From Cruorifilaria tuberocauda (taxonomy: Eukaryota; Nematoda; Chromadorea; Rhabditida; Onchocercidae), in assembly GCA_013365365.1 (NCBI GenBank), contig JABVXU010000052.1, positions 174,852-238,851 on the forward strand: DNA of 64,000 bases, given 5' to 3'. The notes under the pieces were generated by a model. The model did no database searches, was not told the DNA's origin, and saw only the letters and a list, made by a program, of their open reading frames with translations. A program made the position numbers and the translations under genes. Below are positions 25,831 through 38,800 of the stretch, in pieces. Numbering within the stretch: position 1 is the first letter of the stretch; the number at the start of each line of letters is the position of its first letter.

Positions 25831-27560
25831 TGTTGGACCACCCCATTTTGGACTGTAAAAATATTTTGTAACATTTGAACCATTAATTACAGTTCCTGTC
25901 AGAAATCCGAAGTTAAATAATGCAAATAAAGAGATAGTAAATTTCCAGTGTAACTGATCTTATTAGTTAATGCACGTCTGCACATTTTATTTCGTTTACC
26001 AATTGATCAGAATCAGTTTTCATTGGTTATCTTCTGTCTCATTTCACCATTCTTGTCTATGTAGAATTCTTTGATCTTATAAACTCGTCTATCGTCTACG
26101 TTATTACACTAATTTCGCAATTCTTGTCTATCTCACAATTCTTGATCTTATAAACACCTCTACCTTATTACACTAATTTAACAATTCTTGTCTAGACAGC
26201 AATTGTAAGGCGAATCAGCCAGCCCAATTCAAATCCTTTAAAAGGCTGTCTAGTTCTAGTTTTTTCATTCTATATAGAATTCGGTCTAATGTCAATCACT
26301 ATCAACTCATCGTCTCGACATATATCTATCCGTCCATTTATACCTTTCGATTGTAACGATACTTTCGGTATCATTCGCGAATAAAGTCGATCGTCTAACA
26401 ATCTTTCCCCATATCACACGCTTCGCTGAACCAACCACAGAAGCAATAACGACAAGAAACCCTTCACTCGTGCCAAGACCAAGCTCTCCCAAATCACAAA
26501 CAAGTTATAAAAAGAAAAATCCACAACAGTTCCTCTATCATACGATTATTTTACTACTCTAGCATTACTCTGAGATCGCATTCGTCTAACATATTTGATC
26601 ACTTTATGACTTTTAATATACCATGTTTCGATATTACTCATTCATAATTATTACTATAAAACGACAAAGACAAAGGTTTGAAGGAACACATACAACGTAA
26701 AAAGATTCTTGAAATGAGTAGCAACAATAAAAAAAATATCTACCTGTACCCCACTGCTGGAACAGTCCCCGAAAGAGTACGTATGCGTCCTCTTGGAATG
26801 GTCAGCGTAAGTTTTTTTGATTCCTTTAAAATGTCGTTATCATCGGAATCGCTAAACGGTTCATCCAGATCGACTAAATATGTAGAACAATTTAATTCTA
26901 ATTATTATAAATATATAAAAGATTCTTGCAATAATATTTTTGCAATAAATTTCGCACTTCAAAGGAATGACATACTTTCACCATCATAAACAAATCCTTC
27001 TAATGTCGAATTTGTTGATTGCTGCGTATTACGAGTTTTGTCGACAGCTTAAACATTTTAAATTAAAAACATTCTGTCTCACTTCATACTTTCCAAATGG
27101 CTGATATGAATCACTGAATAGAAATAATAAATGAATAATTAAAGAGAGAGGAGGTGAAAGCAAAACAAAGAAATATATTTAAAAAAATCAGGTAGCGGAG
27201 AAAAAAAATAGAACTGAATTAGTTTCTACAAGTACTAGCATTCTATTCCCCTTCAAACTGAAGTATGAATTACTTCAACTGAAGTAATTCATTTACCGGG
27301 TGCTCTTCTACGGGTTTAAATTACAGTTTTTCTAGGTTTCATATTAACAATCAATTTTTCCTTTGTTTTGCACAAGCAATTGATTAACACCAAGGATCTT
27401 CTCAACCGCTTCAAATATTCTCTCTCACTCTGAATAATTTCTAATTCTTCCTTCTCTCTACTACATTGTTACTTTGATTTCTTCTATTCTTCCTCATTTT
27501 TCTACATACAAAATTTGCAATAATTAAGAATTTCATACAAAAAAAAAACAATACAAGCAG
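25831..27560. other. Intergenic, with one weak exon candidate
   Basis: Mostly non-coding. It contains a degenerate tandem duplication at 26045-26195. On the plus strand a possible first exon at 26714-26806 begins ATG and ends at a good donor (AGC|GTAAGT), encoding 31 polar residues (YPTAGTVPERVRMRPLGMVS at its end). I could not find a matching second exon, so it is not called as a gene. Confidence 0.35.
26045..26195. repeat. Degenerate tandem duplication, about 70-bp unit
   Basis: Two diverged units share TTCTTGTCTAT, then AATTCT(T)TGATCTTATAAAC, then TTATTACACTAATTT and end in CAATTCTTGTCTA. Unit one is about 26050-26120 and unit two about 26121-26195. Confidence 0.6.
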
Positions 27561-27719
27561 CTAACAGTTATAACGTCGTTTTGTCTGCATCGTTTGATAT
27601 TCACAACCTGCTTCCTTCGTTACATTTGTTGATTTTGAACGTGGTTTATTCTCCTTGTTCAAGTTCTTGCCGTAAGGTTCTGTTTTACTTCCCATTGTGT
27701 TCCAACGATTATGTCCCTT
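27561..27719 (-). CDS. Short basic peptide: alternative last exon or second cistron
   Basis: After an acceptor (ATTGTAG, exon from 27719) the frame is open to a stop at 27561-27563. It contains an ATG at 27695 that would give a 44-aa peptide beginning MGSKTEPYGKNLNKENKPRS and rich in Lys, Arg and Asn. The frame is also open upstream of the ATG to the acceptor (KGHNRWNT), and the phase matches the donor at 27897. It can therefore be an alternative terminal exon of the upstream gene, or a separate cistron trans-spliced 50 bp after the upstream stop. Codon usage and an uninterrupted polar frame suggest real coding sequence. No family recognised. Confidence 0.45.
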   Translation of the reverse strand, partial: KGHNRWNTMGSKTEPYGKNLNKENKPRSKSTNVTKEAGCEYQTMQTKRRYNC

Positions 27720-27771
27720 CTACAATATATTTCTATAGAATGCGAATGTTCTAATGTTGTTTAATTTGAAA

Positions 27772-28130
27772 CTAATATTTATATATATGCGTCATGAATG
27801 GATATGCTAAAATTGGAGTTGCCAGCAGTGAAACAATAAAGTCGAACGATTGGGCTGAAATCCAATAAGTACGCATAATCTAAAAAATATCATAACCAAA
27901 TGAAATACATGTTTTGTCGTCACTTTCATATTAGCACTGCCAATTGTCCGATTGACTGTTTCTTTTGATGTTGCGCCGTTTGCTAATTTTTCTTGCATAT
28001 TGATAATAGTTTTCTTTCTGATATTTTTCAGGACATTTTCCTTTTCTCTGTCTAACTTCCCGTTCTGAATCGTGTCACCACCTGCACCCCATGTTGTAGC
28101 CATGTTTTTAACCTCAAAAAATTTGGTCAT
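27772..28130 (-). CDS. Small membrane protein with C-terminal hydrophobic segment
   Basis: Two exons, 28130-27897 and 27879-27772, with an 17-base gap that is very short for an intron but has GT (GTTATG) and AG (TTTTTAG) ends. Read this way the product is about 113 aa, or 104 if the second Met (28103, MATTWGAGGD) is used. The N-terminal two thirds is hydrophilic and Lys-rich (DREKENVLKNIRKKT, KLANGATSKETVNRT). The C-terminal exon has one hydrophobic stretch (FDFIVSLLATPILAYPF) with a short tail, so a tail-anchored protein is suggested. Without splicing the frame also stays open into a different C-terminus and stops at 27807. No family recognised. The same donor also joins in phase to the exon at 27719, giving an alternative soluble C-terminus. 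Confidence 0.45.
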
Positions 28131-28334
28131 ATTACATTACTCTTAATCATGCATGCTTGCTCATAAAGAAATGATACAATGAAAAAGGATTATTTGAGCT
28201 AAGAGGCAATATACCACATAACATTTGCTCTCAAATTAAAAAAAATTGCACCGTGATTCAAGAGATGGAATAATGAGAAAATAAGGAGAGTAAAGCCCTG
28301 CAAATAGTGATCTTTGAACACGAAAAATAATAAA

Positions 28335-28418
28335 CAGTATTTTCAAATGATGAAATGAATGAAAAGGAAAAACTAAGTCGTTTTTCCTTTTCATTCATTT
28401 CATCATTTGAAAATATTG
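28335..28418. repeat. Near-perfect hairpin, 39-bp arms, 6-base loop
   Basis: The arm 28335-28373 is the reverse complement of 28380-28418 with one mismatch; the loop is TAAGTC (28374-28379). The arm core is AAATGATGAAATGAATGAAA. Such a structure would fold stably in RNA or extrude as a cruciform. Confidence 0.9.
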
Positions 28419-28711
28419 TTGAAAATATTGTCTCTTAGCTCTAATACTCCTTTCAATTAAGCCAATACTAAGTAACGCTGGAAACACTACAGTAATTGAT
28501 AGGACGTGAGATAAGTAACTGGAAACGCGAAAGAAATGACTATGAAATCATGCCACGTCTGGCAGCAATCGCCACCAATGACCTCTGCTAACCTCTGCTA
28601 TCTTTAACGCACCTATATCACAGTATTGCAACGTGTTGGGACAATGCTCGAATGATGCAGCGTAACAACTCGTCATTCGTATCTAACCTCGTAAAATCTA
28701 AAATCAAGCGT

Positions 28712-28736
28712 ACACACACACACACACACACACACA
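28712..28736. repeat. (AC)n microsatellite
   Basis: Uninterrupted AC dinucleotide run of about 12 units. Confidence 0.95.
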
Positions 28737-31700
28737 AATGTATATTTAAGAGAGGAAACAGACGGAAGTGATGGTTAATGTTGAGAGAAGCAACCGGACG
28801 TTTGTTTCCAATAGAATGATCGTATCAGAAAGGAGATTCGGTGAGAAGGAAGATGACACGTATCATGAAGAAATAACGGAAAGAGCGTGGGAGAAGGTTA
28901 ACAGAATATCACAGTTAGAGCTATGATCAGTGCTTAGCATTAATCTCATTCGGTAGCGAAACTGATAAACTTCTCGACTCGTACCATCTATTCGAACCTT
29001 TTTTAGCATTATTATTTTTCAACTTCCATAAATTGAAAAATAAACTTTTCCTGAATGGTATCGTCCAGCAATAATTGTCAGTTCAAAAAGAACTTGATGG
29101 TTTTTGATCGCGTAGGATGTTTGGGCAATCATTCAATTATCAAATCATTCCAGATACATTGATGGATCTAAAATGATACTTTAAAGACGAAACTTTGACG
29201 AGTTATACTTTCTTTTTTAGACGATTCAGTCTTCAACAGTAGACAGTAAACAGTAGTATGAAAGGTATTTTATAACTGAGTCGTTATTTCTAGCACTGTT
29301 AAAATGCAAAGACTGATTCATTAAAACATGCATTTCGTTCGTTTCTTTAACTCTAAGTTAAATTCATTACTTGGGTATGTAAATATTAGCTAAGAGTTCA
29401 TTATTCTTGCTAACATGAAGGAAGGATATGGCAAGATTATTGGAATAATAAATGAAGAGTAAGCTTATTAAGAACAAAGATAGGATTACTTTATAAGACT
29501 AATAATACTGAAATAGTTTTGAAAGGAAAAATATTCAATAACAAATGACGAAATTGGCAATAAAGAAAAAGATAACAGCCATCGGTCTCAACCGTAGGTT
29601 TACTTTCAGGAAGTGTTTTGGACGATTGGTGTAAAATGAAATTTCTCCACCAAGAATTTTTCAGCAACAATTTTTTATTCGAAATAAACTTGGAAATTTA
29701 ATTTTGCAATTAATTTTCCTTTTGCATTTCAGCTTAACGCATTTTTTTTGCAAGAATAAATCGCAAGTCAAAGTAGACATTTATCATTCCGAAAATCGAA
29801 AATTTTTCAATGTTTTCATTGACGAAAGACAAATTTCTACCATTTTCAGTTTTTTTGAGGAAAATCAGAAATTTGCAAATTTCGAATTTTTACTCTTCCA
29901 ACTTATAAGACTTCTGGTTCATTTATCGTTGCTATAAATTAAGCGTTTCGATAATCCTTTTTGCAGTCATTAAAAAATAAAAGTTGAGGAGTTGAAATTT
30001 TTGCGAATTTTGATTTTTAATACACAGATCAGTGATGGAATAGTGTATTAACGTTTTCGTTGGAAATGTTAATATAACTTTATTTCGTCGTGTTGATAAG
30101 GCTTCATTAGCTATGAAAATAAATTAGAAGTGAAACAGATGTTAGGGGTCAAATATAAACGAAAGAATATTCCAGATATTGTTTATTTATAAAAAAGAGC
30201 TCATTCCATAATCTTTTGTATCATTTGCAAGTACCACAGTACTTTCCGACACTGTATACTGTGTGTGTCAGATGTTTTGTTCTTCTTACTTTAAGTCTAA
30301 TACCTATCGCTTTTTGTATTTCACATAAAATAGTATTTTTTTAAAGAATACCATTCTAATGTTTACCATAGTATTATCCCAACGGACTTGTTTCCTTTCT
30401 TCAAAATCTCATCATATTTTTAATATCCATTTGCAAAATGTTAATGAATTGCTTTCATTGTTCCTTTCAAACATTCATATCATTTTCTAGAACTGCATTC
30501 AATTGCAAGCCTGAAGTTATATCCTGTAAATAATTATCGTTATATTTCATACTACACTGAGTATTTATTGGTTTTTATAATAGATGTTAATTATCTTTTA
30601 ATTGAATTTTGATAGTTCTGAATAAAAATAGAAAAAAACCGTCAAAATTATTTGACTAACTCTATCCATCTAGTTAAGAATTAAAATAATCAGAAGACGT
30701 TTAAGTCATTTCTCCTGAAAAATTTGCATAGGATAGAATGAAAATTTTTCGTTTTAGATAATTAAGCTTAATGAACTGTCTTGTGGATTCTTCCAGTTTA
30801 GTCATTTAAGTTTCTTTTGATTTAACCGCAAAAGCATTTTCCAATATACCTGTAAAAATTATAATTGAATAAATTGCATGTTAAAGTATACTTGTGAAAT
30901 ATAACGAATTGTTCTATTATAACGAAAATATTCGAATTGAGATACTTGAGTATGCAATAATCAACACCTTCATAATAATCACTATTACATCACTCTTCAG
31001 CTATGCTGAAAACGTATTTACATACGTCTTTTGATCATTTCCCTCTTTTAATTTCTTTTATCCTGCTCTCTGAAGCATGAATTAAAATTTCAAAATCAAT
31101 AATCCTATCAATGTTCTTTGCAAATTTCACCCATTTTATTTTTATACAATACTGTAAAGATATCGAAGTGAGAGAGTAGAATGAGAGGAATATTTCTTTT
31201 AAAATCGTATCAATATCAATCAATTCGATGATGCATGGAGTGAAATTTGAAAGATTTTGCGCTGATACTTTCCCAATTTTTTTATTTTGTATCACAACTT
31301 AGGAATTAATCATCCTGTGAAGATCTTTTTCATTTTCTCTTGGTAATTCTTTTTTTTTGTGTGTAACTTTGAAATGAGTTCTCGATGATCAAGAATCTTT
31401 TTAAAAATTCAATCATATTTTACTTCCACAACTCAAAGATAATTCTGAAAATATTTTTTTAACGGAAGAATTGAAAGAGTTGAAGAAGGTATAAGATGAT
31501 TCAGAATTCATGTAACTATTTGGATAAGAACCGAAAGACTGCTAACTAGGCTTAACCTTAACTATTCAATTTAATTTCTATTCCGGTTATGATAAACATT
31601 CCGGATAATCAAAATGTTATTGAGCTGTTTCCGAACCTCACCAAAACAGCTCTTCTAATTCTTATTTCAATTTTTGATTTCTTCTCCTTGTCCATTCAAT

Positions 31701-34700
31701 GTATTCTCCACTAGCTATCAATCCCATATTTTACTATTTTTAACTATCATAAAATTCATTTGCCTAAAGAGGTTTTTTATTTAAAGAATACAGCAAACCA
31801 AAGGATTTCATTTTTTACTTCCATACATTCCATTGAAGTTAAATTTGAAAAGTACCGCATCTGATTTCTTGTCATTTTCTGAAAAATGCGAGAAAATCAC
31901 AAAATTTTTATCCCTTCAAAACAAGACTTACATCGCAAATTCCACTAAGGAGAACAGAAAGAATTTTCAGAAAAAATGATTCCAATGCTTTAAAGGTCGT
32001 ACGCCGCTGAAGGTGTAAATCGAACCGGAAAATGGGTGTTACTTATCGATTAGTATCGTTTAAAGCTAAAAATTATTTATAAATGCTAGCTAAATTGTTG
32101 CAAAGTTATTTTTATAGGAAATGAATGAAAACATGAAAGATTTTTTCTTTCTTTTATTTTATTTCCAACGAAGTAATTTATCCTTAGCCTACTCAATTAT
32201 GGCTTATTACCTGCGGAATAAATAACTATTGGAAGAAAATATCTTATTTCTCATTTTTCACCGTTTCAGCCAGTTATGGTATGTAATATTTGACATTTTT
32301 CAAAACATCAAAATTTGATATTTTGAAAAATTCCAGAATATTCCATAACAGATTTCCCATCTTTTTTCTCTCATTAAAACCCTTTTTTTCATTTATTGAT
32401 TTATCTGTAAGGGATGGGAGGGATTTCAGAAGGTTTGCATCGTCGTTACTCATCTGTTCGTTGTTGTTCGATGGTTCAAGCTGAAAATAGTCCAATTCTG
32501 CTTCTTCTAACATTTCCCCTGAAGCTTCACGGCTTCTCTTCCATTTCCGCCATCCATCACTTTTCCGCCCTTCCTCTCTTCAAGCTTATATTTCATTGTC
32601 TATGCTATGTGTCTTACATCAATTTAAAGTTTAAAAAACGTAGTTAAAATTTAAAAACTAACGGAACTTCTTCGTTGCATAAATTAATTTTCGACGAAAT
32701 AAAAGAAATATTTGAAACTTCTCCGGAATGGTTCTGCTTTCCGAACATCATCATTATCTTCATATGCTTATTAGACGAAAAGTATGCTAATCTACCGGAG
32801 CAAGCACTTTTCCCGAATTTCTCCCAACATTTCTTCAGAATAATAAAAATTTTCGCACGCTGTTGTTAGCAAACTTCCTGTTACTTAGAAGCCGCGAGAA
32901 TTTAATCATTCAATTTCATCACTTTCACTAGTAAACATAATTTGAGTATTACAATTCCTTATTTCAGCATTTTACTTTTTACAGTTATTATTACAGGTAT
33001 TGCAGTTGAAATGAATTGTTCGCCCTTCATTAATATTCAAAAAAAAATTAAAAAAAGAAGCATAGAAAAATTTTACGTTATCTTTTGTATTCGTCAAATC
33101 ATTTGCAGTAGATTACATCTTGAATACCTTCTCGAAATACTCATTGTTATTCAGTGAGTTCACATTTTGCATACAAATCTCTTCAATTTCCTTTTGATTT
33201 TTCAATTTTAATATGAGTAACACTAAATTGATAAAATTATGAATTTTTCATTTATTACAATTAAAAAAGATTATTTGTTCCTAATTTATTAATTAGAAAA
33301 GTTGATCTTATCCAGACTAAATTATGTTATCCTAAGAAATGAGACTCTTATCAGAAATTTTCCAAAATGAGAATTCAATTATCTTTTTTCTTTTTATTTT
33401 TTTCACAATGTTATCATATCAACTCGGAATCAATCACTTTTCCCATTCAAACGATGGAAGAGATAAATGATCATCAGTACACTAGCATTTAGAGATTCCT
33501 CTATCACTTCGAGGTTACTTTGGAACAGTACGAAATTCATTGATCCGTTTTCATCAGTGACAAAATTTCTTCCATTTAATATTCGGTTAAGTTAAATCTT
33601 ATTGAGTCTACCATCAATCTAATTAATTTCTGAAAAATTTAGCAAGTCTCAAGAAAAGTCAAAAATTTCATTTCACATCTTACTGTATGTAATATCCAGC
33701 TAACCTCATTAATGCATACGTATCAGGAGATGACCATAAGGATGTAACCAATGTCCACTAATGGCTATATTAAATGAAGCACTAATTTGATGAGATTATT
33801 AATATAAACAATAAAGTTTCAGCATTAGTAATAGTCGCATATATCAACTTCTTATGGATGGATTTTTTTTAGATAAAATTTGTTAACGTTGCTAATTAAA
33901 ATTATCATTCCACAGTAAGGATATAAAATAAAAATTTTTTCAATTCTTAAAAATAACATTTGTCTGTTCCATATTGTTTTTACAACAACAAAGATTAGTG
34001 GAATCAACATATTTTATTGATTTTCTGACTGATTTTATGAGTAATAATGCTTGCATACCTTTCCTTTCCATTCCGATGTATTTTTACGCAAGCCTGAGCG
34101 CGATTCCTCTTTTGAACACTTTATTCATAAGTAAGTTTATTAAACAACGATACCTTCTCAGATCACTTAACATTCACATCATTTCATCATTTCTTCATTT
34201 GCAAACAAATAAATTTCTTTGTTAATTTTTTATGCAGCCCAGAGTTAAAGCCGTCCCATGTTGCCTCTTTTTTGTTATTTAAATTCAACGAATCAATCTC
34301 TTGAAATTATATAAAGTCTAAAAGCATTCCTGTGTCTCGGCAACCCACTTCACGTAACTTGAAATAAAATATATTGAATTTTAAAATTCACAGTTTGAGA
34401 TGTTATCGAGCGATTTTCTTGCAGCTTTAGATTTGGAACGCCTGTCCTTAAAAGAATGTGCGCATCCATCATGTATTTTAATTTTTTGGCTTTTCGTTTT
34501 TGCTCATTGTTTTTGCTTACACATTAATTATATGAAGTGAGAATTATGGATCAAATTTGAGCTTAATTTCCATCTTATTTTCTCTCATTCAGTAAAATGG
34601 TGGAAAAAAGTTGATGCTAAATCTGGCCAAATTTTTTTACTACTACTATGGCATAGTATTTTTCCTTTCATCATTATTTCGAAATTTCGAATGAAGTGTC

Positions 34701-35429
34701 TAAGCTTATATTTAATGTTGTTGCAGATGGAATTTAGCTTGTCCGTTATAGATGATTTCTATGAATAATTCTGACTTAACTTTTAACTTTAAAGAGGGGA
34801 AGAGAAAAAAAGAGAGGGAAGAGCAAGAGGGAGGAGGAAAAGAAAATTGACTTCACTTAGAATTCTTTCAAAATGCCAATGAAGTTTGATATTATTTCTA
34901 CAGTGATTTGAAATAATCATTTTCCTAAATAATTTTATATCACAGTTATTGCCATCTTAGAAATCAAATCACACAAAGTTGAGCAATGTTGAAAACTAAA
35001 ATGGTCATTTAAAAAATTTTAAGGGCTAAGAAGTAAATTATCTGGTTTATGGCTAATCTAATAAAAAGACCAGATAAGGCTACAGTTATTCCTTTCAATT
35101 CGGACAAATCAGTGATAACTTCCAGACTGCATTCATTTAGGGATTTGGTTTATGCAGCGAATTTCCCAATCATCCTTAAAAATGAATATCGATGAGAAAT
35201 ATTAGCGATGCTATAGCTCATTCTTCATTAATCTTCCACATAAGTACGGAAATTTGCAAGGTTGAGGGGTGAAGGATTCCGTGGAACACAGCATAATAAG
35301 CAAAAAAATATGTTGATTGACTTTTCTCGTAGTTTGAAATGCACTTTTCAGATATTTCAGTGAATAATTCTTCTCTCTTAAATCCTATATTTTGTAAACA
35401 ACTATGAGTCCGTTTGTACAGAATGAATG

Positions 35430-35525
35430 GAATGTCACGTAGACATACGGCAAGTAAACGGAGACACAGAATGCCACGTAGACTTCTGGCGAGTAAGCGT
35501 AGGAATGGAATGCCACGTAGAGGGA
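35430..35525. repeat. 39-bp minisatellite, about 2.4 copies
   Basis: Units start at 35430, 35469 and 35508, each with GAATG(T/C)CACGTAGA; the first two continue to GGC(A/G)AGTAA(A/G)CG. The 39-bp period keeps frame, so both strands show repetitive open frames that I regard as by-products. Confidence 0.85.
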
Positions 35526-35821
35526 AATACATGCAGAATGAACAAGCAACACTGTATCTTTACAGAGAGAGAGAGAGAGGGAATGCTAGGAAAGAGAGAT
35601 TAATGTTATTCGGATTATACAGAACAATCAAGAATCAATAACACAAAAATCAAACATGATTCTGTATCGTAATAATCTATCTTTTCTTTACCGGTTAACA
35701 ATTTTGATTTCCTCAATGGAATATCGACGAATAATCTTTAATAATGTTAGCTAAGAGAGTTGAAAGTTCAATTTTAATGTAAACTATTCTCTCTTTCAGG
35801 ATGTGAGGTTACAAGGTTGTG

Positions 35822-38800
35822 ATGAACATTTTGCTGAACATTATCATCTATCTGTTATCAGTATTATCTACCGCTATTGAAATACACGCTCAATGGAATA
35901 TTGCTACAACAATCTACAACAGTCGTAAATTTTTATTTCCGAAATAATTATTTAATTTTAAAATGGTTTTTTCATCATAGATGTTTCCGGTAAGAAATAA
36001 CGTTCAAAAGATAATCCATCGAGATAGAAATAATTAGAATATCAATAAATGAAGTTTGATACTATTGCTGAAATTTTTGTTGAATATCTATATCGATAAG
36101 ACTAATTTTGAAGAATAGTCCAGAAACAGTGAAATTTTGAAATTATTTTGAGGGAAGAAAATGCTTCAAATATAAAAGTCATATATTTAAGTTCTTTTCA
36201 ACTCATTTGCCTTTCCATTTCTTCTTCCTAATTTTTCAGTACCACTTGAATATAAAAATAAAAAGAAAAATTCAGTTATAAAAGCAAAATGTTGTTCCTC
36301 GTTATTAATCACTACTTGTCTGGCGCTGATAAGATTTCATTTCTCTCAGAAAATTTACATTAATGAGTTACTAATTAATTAACATCCAGTCTTCCAAAAT
36401 CGACATAAACCAATACATAACGAAGAACAATACCTTACTTTTATAATTGTAATAAAATTAAGGTATATTGAAATAAATTTCATTAAATACAATATTTATT
36501 TTTTGATAACATGGTTTTTTATCATAAAATATTGATTATAAAAAGAATGATACCGTAATACGAACTCCAAAGCCAGGATTTCTGTACTATATATTAGTCT
36601 GCTAATAAATCACTAATATCAATTAAAAGACGATATTACTTAACAAATGTCATTTATTAACTTTCGTATTAACTTTTATGGATATTGTAAATGATTGTAT
36701 TCAATATTCAAAGATCAAAAAAAGTACAAAACTGAATGGCGGTTAATTGTGTTGTACAATTTTTCCAAAAGATTGCAAAATTTCGAGGATTTATTATTGA
36801 AGAAATGCTCTCTTCAGTATTACTATATTGCCTTTAACTCGAATGATTTATATCAATGATGAAAAAAGAGTGATAAGAAACAAATCTTCAGATCTATCAG
36901 AGGAGTGCTTCTCTCATCGTTCCGTTATTGTACGGTAATCCGTTTTGATAAATTATAATATCGCTGAATTTTATATTTCCTTTTTCTGTACCAACAGTTT
37001 CTTTCAGCTCTTCTCAGATTAAATTGTTCATTCTGGAACGAATAAGTTAATTGCGGAAACATAGCCATCTTAAATATTTAAATTTACCGGCACTTTCGTC
37101 TTATTGATTCTCTATCATTACTATAATGCGCTTATTCGGTTTTCCTAAAATACTTTATCTCTCTTCTCTTTCTCTTCGACAGTTATATAATTGAAACTTT
37201 TAACTTTATTTTATTAAATTTTAATGAAATTGACGAAAATCATTTATTCCTATAATCACTCAAATAATTCCTCCTTATTTTCATTTTCATCATTCAATGA
37301 AAAATCCATTGTATTATGAAATATACATCGGAGATAATGCATATTTCTACTGAACGAATTTACTCATATCTATTCCGCACGCTACAGTTTCGATAAATTT
37401 GTCCATCTTGGCATTAGCTTTGTTAGCATCTAACAAATTAGAGTCAGAAATTTCAATCGACCATATCTTTCAATTTCTTCACTTCCTTTCGCACGTCAAA
37501 TGACAAAGTAGGAAATTTAGTTTTCAATGAGACTTATCACCGTGAATGAATATATCAGTTTTTTGTTTTTTGAGGTTGAATATAAACAGACGTCTTTGCC
37601 TCATCAGCCAGTAATGAGGAAGGCAGAAGTTTCAGAATGATACATGAAATTAATTTGTTTAAAATGTTAGCGTGATCAGTTCTCTTCGAGTGTTGTGAAT
37701 TCATATATACATTGGCTTCCTAAATGATATTCCAGCTTTTGTCCCACTGAATCCTTCTAGAAATAATATATTTTCTCAATGTGAATAGAAAATGACAATT
37801 TCACATAATTCGAAGAATCTTTAAAAAAATTATATAAAAAAAAATATTTTTTCGACAGATCCCATGGGATAGAAATATCAATAAATTTTTATCAAATTTT
37901 TTCCTCAATTTTTGTCATTTTCGTTAAACTTTCAATTTGTTTTCAGTCTTCAATTTCATTCTTATTATTATTAGTAGTCTCTTTCTCTCTAATGCTATAT
38001 TCAAATTGCCTCTTTTTCTATTTTTCTTCTATACTTATTTCTATATTTTTCTTTTTAAAATTCTGAAATGTCCTTGTTCCGTTGATTTATAGAATCTTTT
38101 TTAACACTTTTCCGATTCTGTTCGAAAATTGTAAACGCTATTTGCATTAACTTATCTTTAGAATTTTAAAATTTGTTGAAAGTTAAAGATCTAAATTGTA
38201 ATTCACTTTCATGAAACGATTTATCCAATATAGTAATGTCGGCTTATCTAATAAGTGAATATCAAATACAGCTGTTAAATCATTTAACGTATCATTTTCT
38301 TCTCTATTATCACACAAAATATTACCAATCAATTTTGATTATCAAAATGCAAAAATTCCACAGTGAAAGCAATTATTTGAATTTTTCAAGTAAGCATTGA
38401 TGATTTGATTTCCTTGTCATTTAAAAGAAATGAAAATTTTAATATGATAAAAAAGAACACTCAAAATCAAAGTTTTTTATACATTTGGAAAGATTTAACT
38501 AATTGTATCTAAACAGAAAATCTTTCTTTAAATTAATAAAAAGAGGATAGTTTTGGAGATATTAGAATAAGACAGCTGTTTATTTTGGAGTAATCAAAAT
38601 TATATTATATATTACTCAAAATTATAAACCTAATAGTTATTGTTTTCACTCCTAAAATACTGCTCAGTTGTTCCTTCAAGTTGGAATCTAAAGATTTTAG
38701 TGCAAGGAAAAATATAACAGTTTTTTCTATACTGCTACAAAATCTTCTGTTCTTTCAAATTATCTTAAACAGTTTTTTGCTTCAAAGTTGCACTATTAGC

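Larger units (their letters stand above)
28131..35799. other. Long gene-poor region upstream of papilin
   Basis: About 7.7 kb of AT-rich sequence with no recognised gene. It holds a long hairpin (28335-28418), a CA microsatellite (28712-28736) and a 39-bp minisatellite (35430-35525). A short patch at 32410-32600 has a hydrophilic open frame on the minus strand (see findings). It probably includes the papilin promoter. Confidence 0.5.

Noticed and set aside
28985..29005. tRNA B-box-like sequence (minus strand GGTTCGAATAG)
   Set aside because: No acceptor stem or A box at proper distance could be found.
35218..35641. Repetitive open frames on both strands
   Set aside because: The 39-bp minisatellite preserves frame, so repeated peptides appear on each strand without other coding signs.
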